DNA from: an uncultured Poribacteria bacterium
GTDB taxonomy: Bacteria > Poribacteria > WGA-4E > WGA-3G
NCBI GenBank assembly: GCA_951828385.1
Contig: OX639973.1
Span: 744,001 to 808,000, forward strand
DNA: 64,000 bases
Reading direction: 5' to 3'
How positions within the stretch are numbered: position 1 is the first letter of the stretch; every line of letters starts with the position of its first letter. A model generated the notes under the pieces. That model saw only the letters and a program-made list of their open reading frames with translations, was not told where the DNA came from and did no database searches. The position numbers and the translations under genes were made by a program. Shown here one piece after another: positions 27,291-36,418 of this stretch.

Positions 27291-28074
27291 AAATAACCAC
27301 CTCGATCCGGTCTGAGTGTTTGTAACATAGCGGAAATCCACCCGTTGTGGACTTCCACACGACTAAACAGATTCCACCGCTGGGAGTCTGAACGCAAGAA
27401 GCGCGCAGCGGCAGAATAGAAATAACCTCTGAAGTGACAGCACAAGGTGCCTGATGACAACAGGTGCCAGGCCACAAAGGAGTTCGTTGAGTTGTATGAA
27501 AATGGAATGTTGTGTAAACAGGTTCGCGATGTGAAGTCCGGAACCACATCGGAAGCGACGCGAATACACTTAACGCTTGAAAAGTGATGGGGGGGGGGCG
27601 GTGTTGCTAACCCTTGAGAACATAGCTTGAGATTGCGACGCGTCAACACGCGCGTCATATAAACCAGCTGCTAAAATGCTTAACATTTGGCTTGATACAT
27701 TGCAAATGGAAATGTTCGCACTGCCTCGTAGATCCACTGTTCTCATGTCCCCTTACGTTACCCGCGGAAGAAAAGTGAAATTCAACGCGAGATATATTCG
27801 CCCTTGAAATCTAAAAAACCGTCCTTTTAAGGTAAGAACTATTTTAGATAATTTTAATTATACAGCTTGAAAACTTTTTGTCAAATTAATTCGACCGCAA
27901 TTCTCAAAAATTGATAGTTTTTTTAAGGAATGCTGTCCTTTTTGCCCAAAAAAGGTCTTTTTTATTTTTTTTGAGGCGCGGGTGTGATTTTGGAACGATT
28001 CCGCGCGATTGAATTCGCCGAGGTGCAGGGCCCCCGGTTAGCAGACGCAGCAATGTATTTGGAAACTGCACTCC
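27291..28074. other. Gene-free stretch
   Basis: No gene with recognisable features. Several overlapping frames without homology-like patterns cross 27300-27660. A run of ten G lies at 27589-27598. The part nearest the next gene (27830-27970) is very AT-rich with T-runs. Confidence 0.5.
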
Positions 28075-29478
28075 CTAAATCGGCTTTCCCTGCATCGCTT
28101 CCGGAATGTCAAGACCGAATTCTTTTAGGACGGTTGGTGCGATGTCGTATATGCTTTTAGCAGACACACTTCCGATCTGTCGCGATCTCGATGTCGCTCC
28201 TACATGCGCACTGGAAGCGGATTTGAGAATAAAAATACCGTTCTCTGCGTGGTTACAATCATCGGGCCCCGTATCGTTTTCATAGGTATAGATGCTGTTG
28301 TATCCGACACTTCCAACGGAACGCCAAAAAAGGTTTCCAAAATAGACGATGAGATCGGGGGCGATGTTTCGGCATTCTCGGTAGACCTCTTCGGGTTTGA
28401 AGACGCGCGTCTTGATGTCATTTCCGTCCTCGTCTACGATGGCTTCAAGTTGTGCTTTCAATTCATCACGGACGTTTTCATAGTCTTCCGCGCTCACAAT
28501 TCCATGCGGTTCTCTGCCTTCAACGTTAATAAAGATTCGCCCGTAATATCCGCCTTCACCCCACGCTTTTGTTTTTTCCCAATCTACCATATCCGGTGTC
28601 CATCGTGTAATTTCTTGCGGTTCGGTTTTGAGTGTCAGGTAACCGTGTTTTTGGAGCCATTCGTTGACGCAGATGCCGCCATCCATTCGTTTTGCACCGT
28701 GGTCGGAGACAATTATAACAGTGGTATCCTCATCAACGCACGCTAACGTCTCTCCGAGTTCAGCATCAAGTGCGCGATAATAGTTTCGCATCGTCTCCGA
28801 GAACGGTGAATTCGGTTCATATTTCCGATGTGTCTTATCCCAAAACCGCCAGAAAGCGTGATGGAGTCGGTCGGAGCCCATCTCAACCATTGTAAAGAAG
28901 TCCCAATCCTTTGTTTCAAGCAGATAGCGGGCAAGTTTGAAACGTTCAGTGGTCATCTTAAGGAGTTGTTGTTCCAGTTCAGCGCGCCGATCCGTTCGGA
29001 AGTTTGGGATATCTATCATGTAATCGCTTGCGACCTGATCAATTTCACGCGACAGTCGCCGCGGAAAAGTCCACTGTGGATTGCGGTCAGGCGTGAGGAA
29101 ACTGGTGACCATCCACCCCGGAAACGGTTTGGCGGGATAGGTGAGCGGTACGCCCAAAACGACCGATTTTTTTTGCGCTTGCCCTAACAGATCCCAAAGT
29201 GTTGGCACCTTCACAGCGTGTGCATTGGCAATCGTCAAGGCATCGTAGGCGTAATCCTTGCGGTTGCGAAAGCCGTAGATGCCGAGTTCGCCGGGATCTC
29301 GACTGGTCATCATGCACATCCACGCGGGGACGGTGATAGGTGGGATTGTGCTTTCTAATTCACCGTAGATGCCTTCATCCATTAAGCGATGTGTATTAGG
29401 CATATCGTCTCTGAATGCGTCAAAGACGAGTTCCGGCGCGGCACAATCCCAACCGATAATGAGTACTCGCTTTTTCAT
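28075..29478 (-). CDS. Type I phosphodiesterase / nucleotide pyrophosphatase family protein
   Basis: 467 residues of the alkaline phosphatase superfamily. Metal-site patterns: KKRVLIIGWDCAAPELVFDA (first Asp), TIPPITVPAWMCMMTSRDPG around the nucleophile Thr, MVEMGSDRLHHAFWRFWD (Asp and His) and TVIIVSDHGAKRMDGGICVN (Asp-His). No signal peptide is seen, so it is probably cytoplasmic. Members hydrolyse phosphodiesters, nucleotides or phosphonates; the large C-terminal part (EEVYRECRNIAPDLIVYFGN) is typical of uncharacterised AP-superfamily proteins of marine bacteria. It lies at the head of a region rich in sulfatase, uronate and sugar genes. Confidence 0.87.
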   Translation of the reverse strand: MKKRVLIIGWDCAAPELVFDAFRDDMPNTHRLMDEGIYGELESTIPPITVPAWMCMMTSRDPGELGIYGFRNRKDYAYDALTIANAHAVKVPTLWDLLGQAQKKSVVLGVPLTYPAKPFPGWMVTSFLTPDRNPQWTFPRRLSREIDQVASDYMIDIPNFRTDRRAELEQQLLKMTTERFKLARYLLETKDWDFFTMVEMGSDRLHHAFWRFWDKTHRKYEPNSPFSETMRNYYRALDAELGETLACVDEDTTVIIVSDHGAKRMDGGICVNEWLQKHGYLTLKTEPQEITRWTPDMVDWEKTKAWGEGGYYGRIFINVEGREPHGIVSAEDYENVRDELKAQLEAIVDEDGNDIKTRVFKPEEVYRECRNIAPDLIVYFGNLFWRSVGSVGYNSIYTYENDTGPDDCNHAENGIFILKSASSAHVGATSRSRQIGSVSAKSIYDIAPTVLKEFGLDIPEAMQGKPI

Positions 29479-29530
29479 TTTTCAATTTTAGGTTGGTTTG
29501 TAGTAGAGAGATTTATCGCATGCCATGGCT

Positions 29531-29748
29531 CAATAACGGGCAATGAATTGCCCTACTACAAACAGGAATAACCTGCTTAAATCACGGCTTGTGATCCGTA
29601 TTCACAGGGGGTTCGTCGTTGTTGAGGAACCATTCAATTCAATAACGGGCAATGAATTGCCCTACTACAAACAGGGGTGATCTTCTTAAATCACGGCTTG
29701 TGATCGGTATTAACAGGCGGTTCGTCGTTGTCAAGGAACCGCTCAATT
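29531..29748. repeat. Tandem 109-base duplication across the phyH 3' end
   Basis: 29531-29639 and 29640-29748 are near-identical direct repeats. The second contains the end of the phyH-type gene (stop at 29691); the first is a non-coding extra copy of that end. Each begins with the hairpin GGGCAAT-GA-ATTGCCC and CTACTACAAAC. Confidence 0.85.
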
Positions 29749-30491
29749 GTGTTTCGCGTTGCTGGTCGCGTGCGGAAGTCTGCGATCCACGGTTCACGGA
29801 AGTACGCTTGCTTTTCACGCGGTAAGGCGGACATCACTGCAGGCGGAATCCGTAGACGGTGCCAATGCGTTGCGAGATGTGCATAAGCGTTTAGCACTGC
29901 CACACGCGGTGTCTCCCGTTGCCAGATGGGACCGGCGTGACACAGGTTTTCTGTAAAGAAGATTGCACTGCCAGCAGGACATTCGTAGTTCATCAGGAAC
30001 GGACTCCGTTTCCCATCTTCTAACGACATGTGGTCAGGATGCATCGGGAAGTTGGATTTGTGACTACCAGCGATGAAATGCGTTGCGCCATCGTTTTTGG
30101 AAATATCTGTCAGTTCAAAGACAACGCGCACCATTCCAGCGTGGATCTGTCCGTTGTTGACGCGATACCCGAAGATCGGATCTGCTTGTCTCGGTCCACC
30201 ACCGTGGAGTTCACCGTGCCGCTGTCCTTTTTCGCGCCAGACAGAGAAGCAGCTTTCTAACCGGACTTCGGGTCCGATGATTTCGTGTAGGACATCGAGG
30301 ACTTTAGGGTGATCAATCAGGGTGCTTGCGGGACCCCCCGGGACGGCACGGTGTTCCGGCGGTAAGGATTCTTTGTCATGATGTATCCGGTCAATCTGAT
30401 CAACGATTGCATCTACTTCATCGCGTTCGAGGATCGCGGGACGCACGAGGAATCCGCTCAAGTCAAATCGAAATTTTTCTTCATCAGTCAT
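29691..30491 (-). CDS. Phytanoyl-CoA dioxygenase (PhyH) family protein
   Basis: 266 residues with the double-stranded beta-helix pattern of Fe(II)/2-oxoglutarate enzymes: RHGELHGGGPRQADPIFGYR, then VFELTDISKNDGATHFIAGS-HKSNF and the distal histidine ENLCHAGPIW, with the Arg of ETPRVAVLNAY as 2-oxoglutarate ligand candidate. The usual HxD metal motif reads H-G-G here, so the Asp ligand appears to be Gly. These proteins hydroxylate, or sometimes halogenate, small molecules; the substrate is unknown. The 3' end has been duplicated downstream. Confidence 0.85.
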   Translation of the reverse strand: MTDEEKFRFDLSGFLVRPAILERDEVDAIVDQIDRIHHDKESLPPEHRAVPGGPASTLIDHPKVLDVLHEIIGPEVRLESCFSVWREKGQRHGELHGGGPRQADPIFGYRVNNGQIHAGMVRVVFELTDISKNDGATHFIAGSHKSNFPMHPDHMSLEDGKRSPFLMNYECPAGSAIFFTENLCHAGPIWQRETPRVAVLNAYAHLATHWHRLRIPPAVMSALPREKQAYFREPWIADFRTRPATRNTIERFLDNDEPPVNTDHKP

Positions 30492-30574
30492 AGGTTAATA
30501 TCTCCTATGTTATACCATCTTTAAACAGTGTTGTCTCATTACTTAATGTTATGACATACAGTGGAATACAGGAA

Positions 30575-30593
30575 CACAAACTAAAAGTTTGTG
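30575..30593. repeat. Short hairpin shared with the MITE-like element
   Basis: CACAAACT-AAA-AGTTTGTG followed by GTAC, the same small hairpin as inside the element at 5131-5260, but here without the rest. It lies between the sulfatase and PhyH genes. Confidence 0.55.
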
Positions 30594-30672
30594 GTACATA
30601 AGAGGAAACCAATAGAATCAGAAATGGTATTAACTTCGTGGTAAAGCATAAAATAAGTCCTAAATTAGAAAA

Positions 30673-32025
30673 TTATGCCCAGCGGGGTTTTCCGCCGCCG
30701 AACCGTTGCTCGCTGATGTTCCAGAGTTCAGATAGACCGAGTTGTCGGATGTGTTCAATTCCGGGTAGGAATGGATCGTTGACTCGGTTTAACCACGCTT
30801 GGAGTTCGGTCTCTAATTCTGCTCGAAGTCCCTGTGAATCTGCGCCGTCGATGAGATTGTTCAATTGATACGGGTCGTTATCGTTGTCGTAAAGGAGCCA
30901 CCCTGTGCCGTCGTAATGGCGTGCATAAGTGTGGCGATGCGTTCGGACACCGCGCCACTCTCGGATACCGAAGTGGAAACCTTCACTGCCGTGTAAGGGT
31001 ACGCCAAGGAAGACAGATTGCGGCTCGTCAATTGCCTTGCCGAGCATCGCTTCTGAAAGGTCAATACCTTCGACCCCTTCAGGGATAGGTAGGTCGCATA
31101 AGGATAGCATTGAGGGCATAAAATCGACGAGGCTTAGTAAAGTATCGCGGGGAACGCCAGCGGGTATTCTCTGGGGCCAGCGGATCATGAAAGGGATACG
31201 GCTCGATTCTTCCCACGGACGCTCTTTTCGGTTATGTCCGTGGCTACCGAGCATGTCCCCGTGGTCGGATGTGTAGACGAGAATCGTGTCGTCTGCGATA
31301 CCGAGTTCGTCAAGTGCGTTCATCAACCGTCCAAGGTTTTCATCCAACGCTGTGATATGGGCGTAGTAGCCGGAGAGGTCTTTCCGTGTTGCGGGTGTGT
31401 CTACGGCATTCGGACGTAACTGAATCTCCTCCGGCGGGTACATCTCCTTGTAGCGTTCAGGGACATGTTCATAAGGATTGTGCGGTGGTCCCCAACTCAT
31501 ATAGAGGCAGAAGGGTTCATCAACGTGCTCGCGGCAGTATTGAATCGCTTGATCGGTTTGAAAGTCTGGTTCGTAACCTTCAATCTGCATCTGATTTCCG
31601 TCAGAGTCGTGGTAAGGTGCATTGAAATAGTTATGATGACAATTCCATCCGACCCAATGATCGAAACCGAAACGCATTTCAGGTGTAATGAACTTGTCTC
31701 TCGGCATACCGCCGAGGTGCCATTTGCCGATGTAACCGGTTGCATATCCAGCGTCCTTAAAGACCTCCGCAACCCCTGTTTCAGACAGTGGAAGCGGTAG
31801 ATCGTTAGAGACGGCTTTATGGTTCAACGGATATTTGCCTGTCATGAGGCATCCACGCGCAGGCACGCATATTGGGACATTGGTAAAGGTGTTCGGAAAG
31901 AACATCCCTTCCTGTGCAAGTTGATCCATAAACGGCGTTTGTACTTGCGGGTTGCCTGCACATCCGACATCACATTGGCGATGCTGGTCGCCGAAAACAA
32001 AGATTAGATTGGGTTTACGTTCCAT
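30673..32025 (-). CDS. Formylglycine-dependent sulfatase
   Basis: 450 residues. N-terminal metal site PNLIFVFGDQHRQCDVGCAG, then the sulfatase signature C-V-P-A-R in NVPICVPARGCLMTGKYPLN, whose Cys is converted to formylglycine; later YTSDHGDMLGSHGHNRKERP completes the metal site. No signal peptide is visible, which fits cytoplasmic or otherwise exported sulfatases of this lineage. It hydrolyses sulfate esters, most likely on a glycan given the uronate and sugar genes downstream. No maturation enzyme (anSME or FGE) is in the window. Confidence 0.92.
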   Translation of the reverse strand: MERKPNLIFVFGDQHRQCDVGCAGNPQVQTPFMDQLAQEGMFFPNTFTNVPICVPARGCLMTGKYPLNHKAVSNDLPLPLSETGVAEVFKDAGYATGYIGKWHLGGMPRDKFITPEMRFGFDHWVGWNCHHNYFNAPYHDSDGNQMQIEGYEPDFQTDQAIQYCREHVDEPFCLYMSWGPPHNPYEHVPERYKEMYPPEEIQLRPNAVDTPATRKDLSGYYAHITALDENLGRLMNALDELGIADDTILVYTSDHGDMLGSHGHNRKERPWEESSRIPFMIRWPQRIPAGVPRDTLLSLVDFMPSMLSLCDLPIPEGVEGIDLSEAMLGKAIDEPQSVFLGVPLHGSEGFHFGIREWRGVRTHRHTYARHYDGTGWLLYDNDNDPYQLNNLIDGADSQGLRAELETELQAWLNRVNDPFLPGIEHIRQLGLSELWNISEQRFGGGKPRWA

Positions 32026-32100
32026 TTACTATCCTATCTGCATTGTAGCATTGGCAAAGCACGGAGCCTTGCTCTACAGCTGGGTTGGAAACAATTTTCG

Positions 32101-33108
32101 CTACTGCATCCACGTATAAATTTGGCGGAGTGCGCCTTCACTTCGGGTCCACAAGTTCCGTTTCAGCGGTGAAACGACCTTTGTGTAACTGGCGAAATCT
32201 GTTTGGGTTGCGCGGTACTGCTCTTTGTGTGCGATTAACCCTGCGTTTTCCGGCGGTGACGCACCAAAATCGACCCATTCGTCCCCTTCACGACACGCTT
32301 GTGTAATGAGATAATGAAAAATAGCGTTGTTGGGACGGTATTTCAAGAATGCTGGCACAGATGCCTCACACCACAGCGTTACAGTCCGATTGAAACGCAG
32401 ATAGAGCAGTCCTGCGATGATTGTGTCACGATAGGTTGCGATGGCAAGTTTGGCTATTTTTCGTTGGAGGAGCGTCTGCATGAGTACACGCGGTTTCGGC
32501 GTACCCCCTAACCGTTTTACCGTCATAAGATACATGTCGTAGAATGTGGATAACGCCGCTTCACTGTCCGTGTCTGTGATTTCCACGCCCGATTTTTCTG
32601 CCTTCCGAACTGCCCCTCGGACGCGTTTGTTATAGGCGTGCCAGAGTGTATCAACATCTCCATCCGTTTTCAAAAGATGTGTGAAATGGTGCGTCCTTTC
32701 GTAGCCCGATTTGGTGAAAGCATCGCCATAGGTTGTAGTGTGCTCTGGGGATAAGGTCCAACAGATTTCACACCATCCTTTCTCTGCTGCCTCGGTTTCA
32801 ACGGATGTTATCAGTACTTCCGGATTTACATGTGAAGTATCCATAAGATGGACCCCGCCGTACAGGTTCCACGGCATGGAGTGCCATAAACGGATACCCG
32901 GTATCGGTTGAAAGACGAAAGCGGGCAGTCCACCTACGATTGAATCTTCCTGCTTAATGAGCGAATAGACAGGGGTGAGCTGCCTGAACGCACTCGCTAA
33001 GGCATCCTGCCACGCGAGGCTTTGGAAAGCAGTCGTGTTTGGGCATTGCTGAATGACAACGTCCCACTTGTCTTGATTTTGAGGGGTGAGGGGCTCTGCC
33101 GTGTACAC
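32101..33108 (-). CDS. FemAB/GNAT-like acyltransferase
   Basis: 335 residues. The N-terminal PLTPQNQDKWDVVIQQCPNT-TAFQSLAWQDAL pattern and the second-half GNAT fold (IAGLLYLRFNRTVTLWCEAS, then YRPNNAIFHYLITQACREGD) match the FemAB-like Acetyltransf_6 group, which adds amino acids or acyl groups to peptidoglycan or exopolysaccharide. DFGASPPENAGLIAHKEQYR is the usual end motif. The gap to the next gene upstream is only 14 bases, so it is probably co-transcribed with the UxuA-like gene. Substrate unknown. Confidence 0.8.
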   Translation of the reverse strand: MYTAEPLTPQNQDKWDVVIQQCPNTTAFQSLAWQDALASAFRQLTPVYSLIKQEDSIVGGLPAFVFQPIPGIRLWHSMPWNLYGGVHLMDTSHVNPEVLITSVETEAAEKGWCEICWTLSPEHTTTYGDAFTKSGYERTHHFTHLLKTDGDVDTLWHAYNKRVRGAVRKAEKSGVEITDTDSEAALSTFYDMYLMTVKRLGGTPKPRVLMQTLLQRKIAKLAIATYRDTIIAGLLYLRFNRTVTLWCEASVPAFLKYRPNNAIFHYLITQACREGDEWVDFGASPPENAGLIAHKEQYRATQTDFASYTKVVSPLKRNLWTRSEGALRQIYTWMQ

Positions 33109-33122
33109 GTGTAGATTACAGA

Positions 33123-34061
33123 TTATCCGACCAACGCCGCAAACAGTGCCTTGATGTAACCGACCGAATAGGCTAACCCGACATTACCTTCTAATCTCGG
33201 AATATGATCGGCGTTGATGCATCCATTAAATCCGACCTTTTGTAATTCTCGGACAATTTTGAAGACGTTCATATCACCGTCGTCGAGGAGGGTCTCCTCA
33301 AACGCACCCGCAGTTGCGAGACTGCCACGCACGTTCCGCAGGTGCACCATGAAGATACGTCCTTTGCGTCCATAGTTATTGATTTCGTCAAGGACGATAG
33401 TGCTGCCGCCCGCTTCAGCACGGGTGCCGCAGCAGTAAAGATAGCCGACATTCTTGCTCGGAAAAGCATCAATAACCCGGTGGAAACCGAGGCTCCCAAG
33501 TGGGGTGTCTGGGTTCGGCACATCTGACGGATGGATAGCGAGTTTGATGTCGTGTTCATCAGCGATAGGCACAAGCGCGCCGTAGACTTCGGTGAAACGT
33601 TTCCACCATTCGTCAAGTGTCTCCATCGTCGGTGTGTCTGGCGGATTCTTAGTTGCGGCACGGCTTTCACCGCGTGAGGTATATCCCCCTCTATGCACAG
33701 CGGAATAACGCGTCATGAGATAGTCAAAGGTATCACCCCAGAACCGTTGGCGCGCGATCGGCACACCGGCTTCAGCGAAGACGCGCAATGCGTTGCACGT
33801 GTTCTCCAGTTCCTGTTCACCATCGGGTTGCCCCATCATAAACTTCTCTGTGATGTTCGGGAGCGTTACGCGGTTGATGTCGAGTCCCCAAGAACGGATC
33901 CGTTTTTTGATTTTTAGCAACTCGTCCAAGTCGGGGTACCCTTGTTCGTTAACGCCGGGGAAAGAGCCACCGTTTCCAAAATCGATGCAGTCTGCACCGA
34001 GTTGTGTAACCTGTTTAAGATAGCTATCTGAAAGTCCACCATCCCAGACTGAAATCTGCAT
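33123..34061 (-). CDS. UxuA-like mannonate dehydratase / TIM-barrel sugar enzyme
   Basis: 312 residues, somewhat shorter than E. coli UxuA. The C-terminal half is clearly UxuA-like: MVHLRNVRGSLATAGAFEET, then FNGCINADHIPRLEGN. Metal ligands are expected in IHPSDVPNPDTPLGSL, YLYCCGTRAEAGG (Cys) and the HLRN and DH positions. Mannonate dehydratase makes 2-keto-3-deoxygluconate from D-mannonate in glucuronate breakdown. The leader AAAAGGAAAATTAAAAATATG is nearly the same as that of the next upstream gene (start 35196). Confidence 0.82.
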   Translation of the reverse strand: MQISVWDGGLSDSYLKQVTQLGADCIDFGNGGSFPGVNEQGYPDLDELLKIKKRIRSWGLDINRVTLPNITEKFMMGQPDGEQELENTCNALRVFAEAGVPIARQRFWGDTFDYLMTRYSAVHRGGYTSRGESRAATKNPPDTPTMETLDEWWKRFTEVYGALVPIADEHDIKLAIHPSDVPNPDTPLGSLGFHRVIDAFPSKNVGYLYCCGTRAEAGGSTIVLDEINNYGRKGRIFMVHLRNVRGSLATAGAFEETLLDDGDMNVFKIVRELQKVGFNGCINADHIPRLEGNVGLAYSVGYIKALFAALVG

Positions 34062-34176
34062 ATTTTTAATTTTCCTTTTAATGGTTCATAGTTATTGGTT
34101 AATGGTTATTGGTTAAGAGAAAGACTTTATGATAGGAGTTTTCTTTTTTACCAACAACTAATAACTAACAACCACT
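34061..34176. repeat. AT-rich dispersed repeat, copy A
   Basis: Begins at the UxuA-like start codon and runs TTTTAATGG...GGTTATTGGTTAAGAGAAAGAC...TTTACCAACAACTA...AACCACT. The ends are loosely inverted (TGGTTATTGGTT versus AACCAACAACCA in copy C). Copies B and C lie at 35197-35396. Confidence 0.7.
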
Positions 34177-34188
34177 CTCCACTTGCCA

Positions 34189-35196
34189 TTAAAGCGGTAG
34201 TGGAACGGGTTGCCTGCTCTCAACGGATTGATATGCGGCGAGCGCGATTTCGACCGCTGCGCGACCGTCTAACCCTGTGATTGGAGGTGGTGTATCGTTG
34301 CGGATTGCATCTACGAAGACGCGAATCTCCTCTTGCACGGGTGGTGGCACTTCAATGTCTGAAATTTTGATCTGCCGTCCGTCACCTTCAAAGGGTTTGA
34401 TCTGAATAGTCGCGTCTCCGCCCCAAATCTGTGGAAAATAGATAGACCCGCCTTCACAATCAACACGTCCGCCATATCCACCGACAGCAGAGACGTGACT
34501 GGAATGGAGCAAACCGATTGCGCCGTTTGCGAACTGTAAGGAAGCGAGTACCACATCCGGATAGTCGCTCTTGTCTGGTCCATATTGTCCACCGGCACCA
34601 TAGACAGCAGTGACATCGCCGCATGTCCAGCGCATAAAGTCTATTTCGTGTGCGTTGATTTCCATGAGGCTTCCACCAGATTTTGCGCGTTCTAATCGCC
34701 ACGGAGTGTGGCTATACCCGCTGCGCCAGGGTCCACCGATCCGATGTACCATCATACAGGCAGGCGCGCCGAGTTCACCACTCTGCACAATTTCACGAAC
34801 TTTGGAATGCGTTGCGTGGTACCGACACACCAATCCGATAGTGAGTTTAACGCCGTTTTCCTCAGCGGCGGCGATCATTGCGTCGCAATCTTCCAGCGTT
34901 GGCGCCATCGGTTTTTCGGAGAAGACGTGTTTACCGGCATTTGCGGCATCAACTGCCATCTGTGAATGCATAAATGGCGGTGATGCGATCAGTACCGCCC
35001 GAATCCGATCATCGGCGAGTAGTTCGTGGTAATCCAATACGTAGGACGCATTGAGGTCTGTAGATAGTTTTTCTGCCAGTACTTCTTGCACGTCGCTGAC
35101 GCAGATGACTTCTATCCCTTCGACGGCGTGTGCGCTCGTAGCGAGACTTCTGCCCATACCCCCGCACCCGATAACGCCAATCCCAATCGTTTCCAT
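34189..35196 (-). CDS. Gfo/Idh/MocA family NAD(P)-dependent oxidoreductase
   Basis: 335 residues. Rossmann fold GIGVIGCGGMGRSLATSAHA, the EKP motif in HVFSEKPMAPTLEDCDAMIA and the catalytic-region histidine in MEINAHEIDFMRWTCGDV. These enzymes oxidise sugars, inositols or uronates. A second member (41058-42230) and a sugar isomerase suggest a shared catabolic route for unusual sugars. The start ATG at 35196 is preceded by the same AAGGAAAATTAAAAAT leader as the UxuA-like gene. Confidence 0.9.
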   Translation of the reverse strand: METIGIGVIGCGGMGRSLATSAHAVEGIEVICVSDVQEVLAEKLSTDLNASYVLDYHELLADDRIRAVLIASPPFMHSQMAVDAANAGKHVFSEKPMAPTLEDCDAMIAAAEENGVKLTIGLVCRYHATHSKVREIVQSGELGAPACMMVHRIGGPWRSGYSHTPWRLERAKSGGSLMEINAHEIDFMRWTCGDVTAVYGAGGQYGPDKSDYPDVVLASLQFANGAIGLLHSSHVSAVGGYGGRVDCEGGSIYFPQIWGGDATIQIKPFEGDGRQIKISDIEVPPPVQEEIRVFVDAIRNDTPPPITGLDGRAAVEIALAAYQSVESRQPVPLPL

Positions 35197-35396
35197 ATTT
35201 TTAATTTTCCTTTTAAGGGTTAATAGTTATTGGTTAAGAAAAAGACTTTATGATGAGCGTTTTCTGCTTTACCAACAACTAAGAACTAACAACCACTTAA
35301 TGGTTCATAGTTATTGGTTAATGGTTATTGGTTAAGAGAAAGACTTTATGATGAGCGTTTTCTGCTTTACCAACAACTAACAACCAACAACCAACC
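35197..35396. repeat. AT-rich dispersed repeat, copies B and C in tandem
   Basis: Copy B (35197-35297) and copy C (35298-35396) are direct tandem copies of the element at 34061-34176, sharing the words AAAGACTTTATGAT and CTTTACCAACAACTAA. Confidence 0.75.
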
Positions 35397-35406
35397 GATT
35401 GGTTAT

Positions 35407-36282
35407 CTATCTCCGCCTTGCTTTGATGTGTCCCCATGTGACGCTGAGATGGTTCGCAGAGGGGCTAACATCAAGCCCTGTGGCATCCATATTGTTCTGA
35501 ACTTCTGCCGCGCTGAGGACTCGGTCGTAAATTCGGAATTCGTCAATATACCCCTGAATTGTATCGCAATCGCATCCATCGGACCGGTCGCCAATACCGA
35601 GGAGGAGTCCGCCTTTAGGGATTTTACCGCCCTTCATGGCGTACCTTTTCTCCTGTTTGCCGTTGACATAATAGTGAACCGTTGCCCCGTCGTAGGTGCC
35701 GACGAGATGCAGCCACTGTTCAAGCGGAATATCTTCGAGTACATTGTCTTTCGCTGCCTGCGTAGATTGTCCACCGGCTCTAACGAAAAAGCCGTGTTGG
35801 TTGTCATCATCATCGTAATAGAGACTGACGACTGCGCTGTTTGTCGGCATATCGTCGAGCGAGATAATCCGGTTCCAACTATCATCCAAGGCAGTGATAT
35901 AGACCCAACATTCAAGCGTAATCTCATCCCAATCCCTATCGATTTTCGGTGGGTTTGAATCTTCGACAAGGAGCCGATCAACACTGCCGTCGAAAAGAAT
36001 ACACTCGCCGACTTTGCAATCAGAAGCGGGGGCGAGTTCTGGGTCACCGTGAACATTAGCAACGAGGCCTGACAAGACATCCGCTGCCTCTGATTTAATT
36101 TTTACCGTGTCTTTGTTGAAGGACCAGTAAGCAACCAAGCCGTTTTCAACCGCACCGACGAGAGCATCGGCAGGTTGCGCGTTCCATACGAGCAACGCGA
36201 GCATCAGAAAAGTTATTGTGAAGATTTGCGCATTTTTCGCAAAATATCTTCGCTGTGAACGGACGCTGTTTTTTACGCACAT
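35407..36282 (-). CDS. Exported LamG-domain protein
   Basis: 291 residues from the ATG at 36282, chosen because AAGGAGG stands 5 bases upstream and a signal peptide follows (FTITFLMLALLVWNAQPADA, residues ~20-40). The mature protein is one LamG/concanavalin A-like sandwich: NGLVAYWSFNKDTVKI, DEITLECWVYITALDDSWNR, LEQWLHLVGTYDGATVHYYV and GYIDEFRIYDRVLSAAEVQN, the textbook LamG end. A DDDD run (SLYYDDDDNQ) may bind calcium. It likely binds carbohydrate outside the cell. The C-terminal tail resembles that of the LamG protein at 4070-4897. Confidence 0.88.
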   Translation of the reverse strand: MCVKNSVRSQRRYFAKNAQIFTITFLMLALLVWNAQPADALVGAVENGLVAYWSFNKDTVKIKSEAADVLSGLVANVHGDPELAPASDCKVGECILFDGSVDRLLVEDSNPPKIDRDWDEITLECWVYITALDDSWNRIISLDDMPTNSAVVSLYYDDDDNQHGFFVRAGGQSTQAAKDNVLEDIPLEQWLHLVGTYDGATVHYYVNGKQEKRYAMKGGKIPKGGLLLGIGDRSDGCDCDTIQGYIDEFRIYDRVLSAAEVQNNMDATGLDVSPSANHLSVTWGHIKARRR

Positions 36283-36418
36283 GATGTCCTCCTTGTATCT
36301 GATAATACGGTGTAGGGAAACTGAAGCACAAAGGCTCCGGTTTCCGAATTGTAACTTCAGTTCATGCGGATACGAAAAACGATTAAATCGCCACTGCAGC
36401 GGAAAAAATGTGATGCGT

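Noticed and set aside
27287-27658. 123-codon frame on the minus strand
   Set aside because: It includes the poly-G run as PPPP, overlaps other frames of equal quality and shows no motif or RBS.
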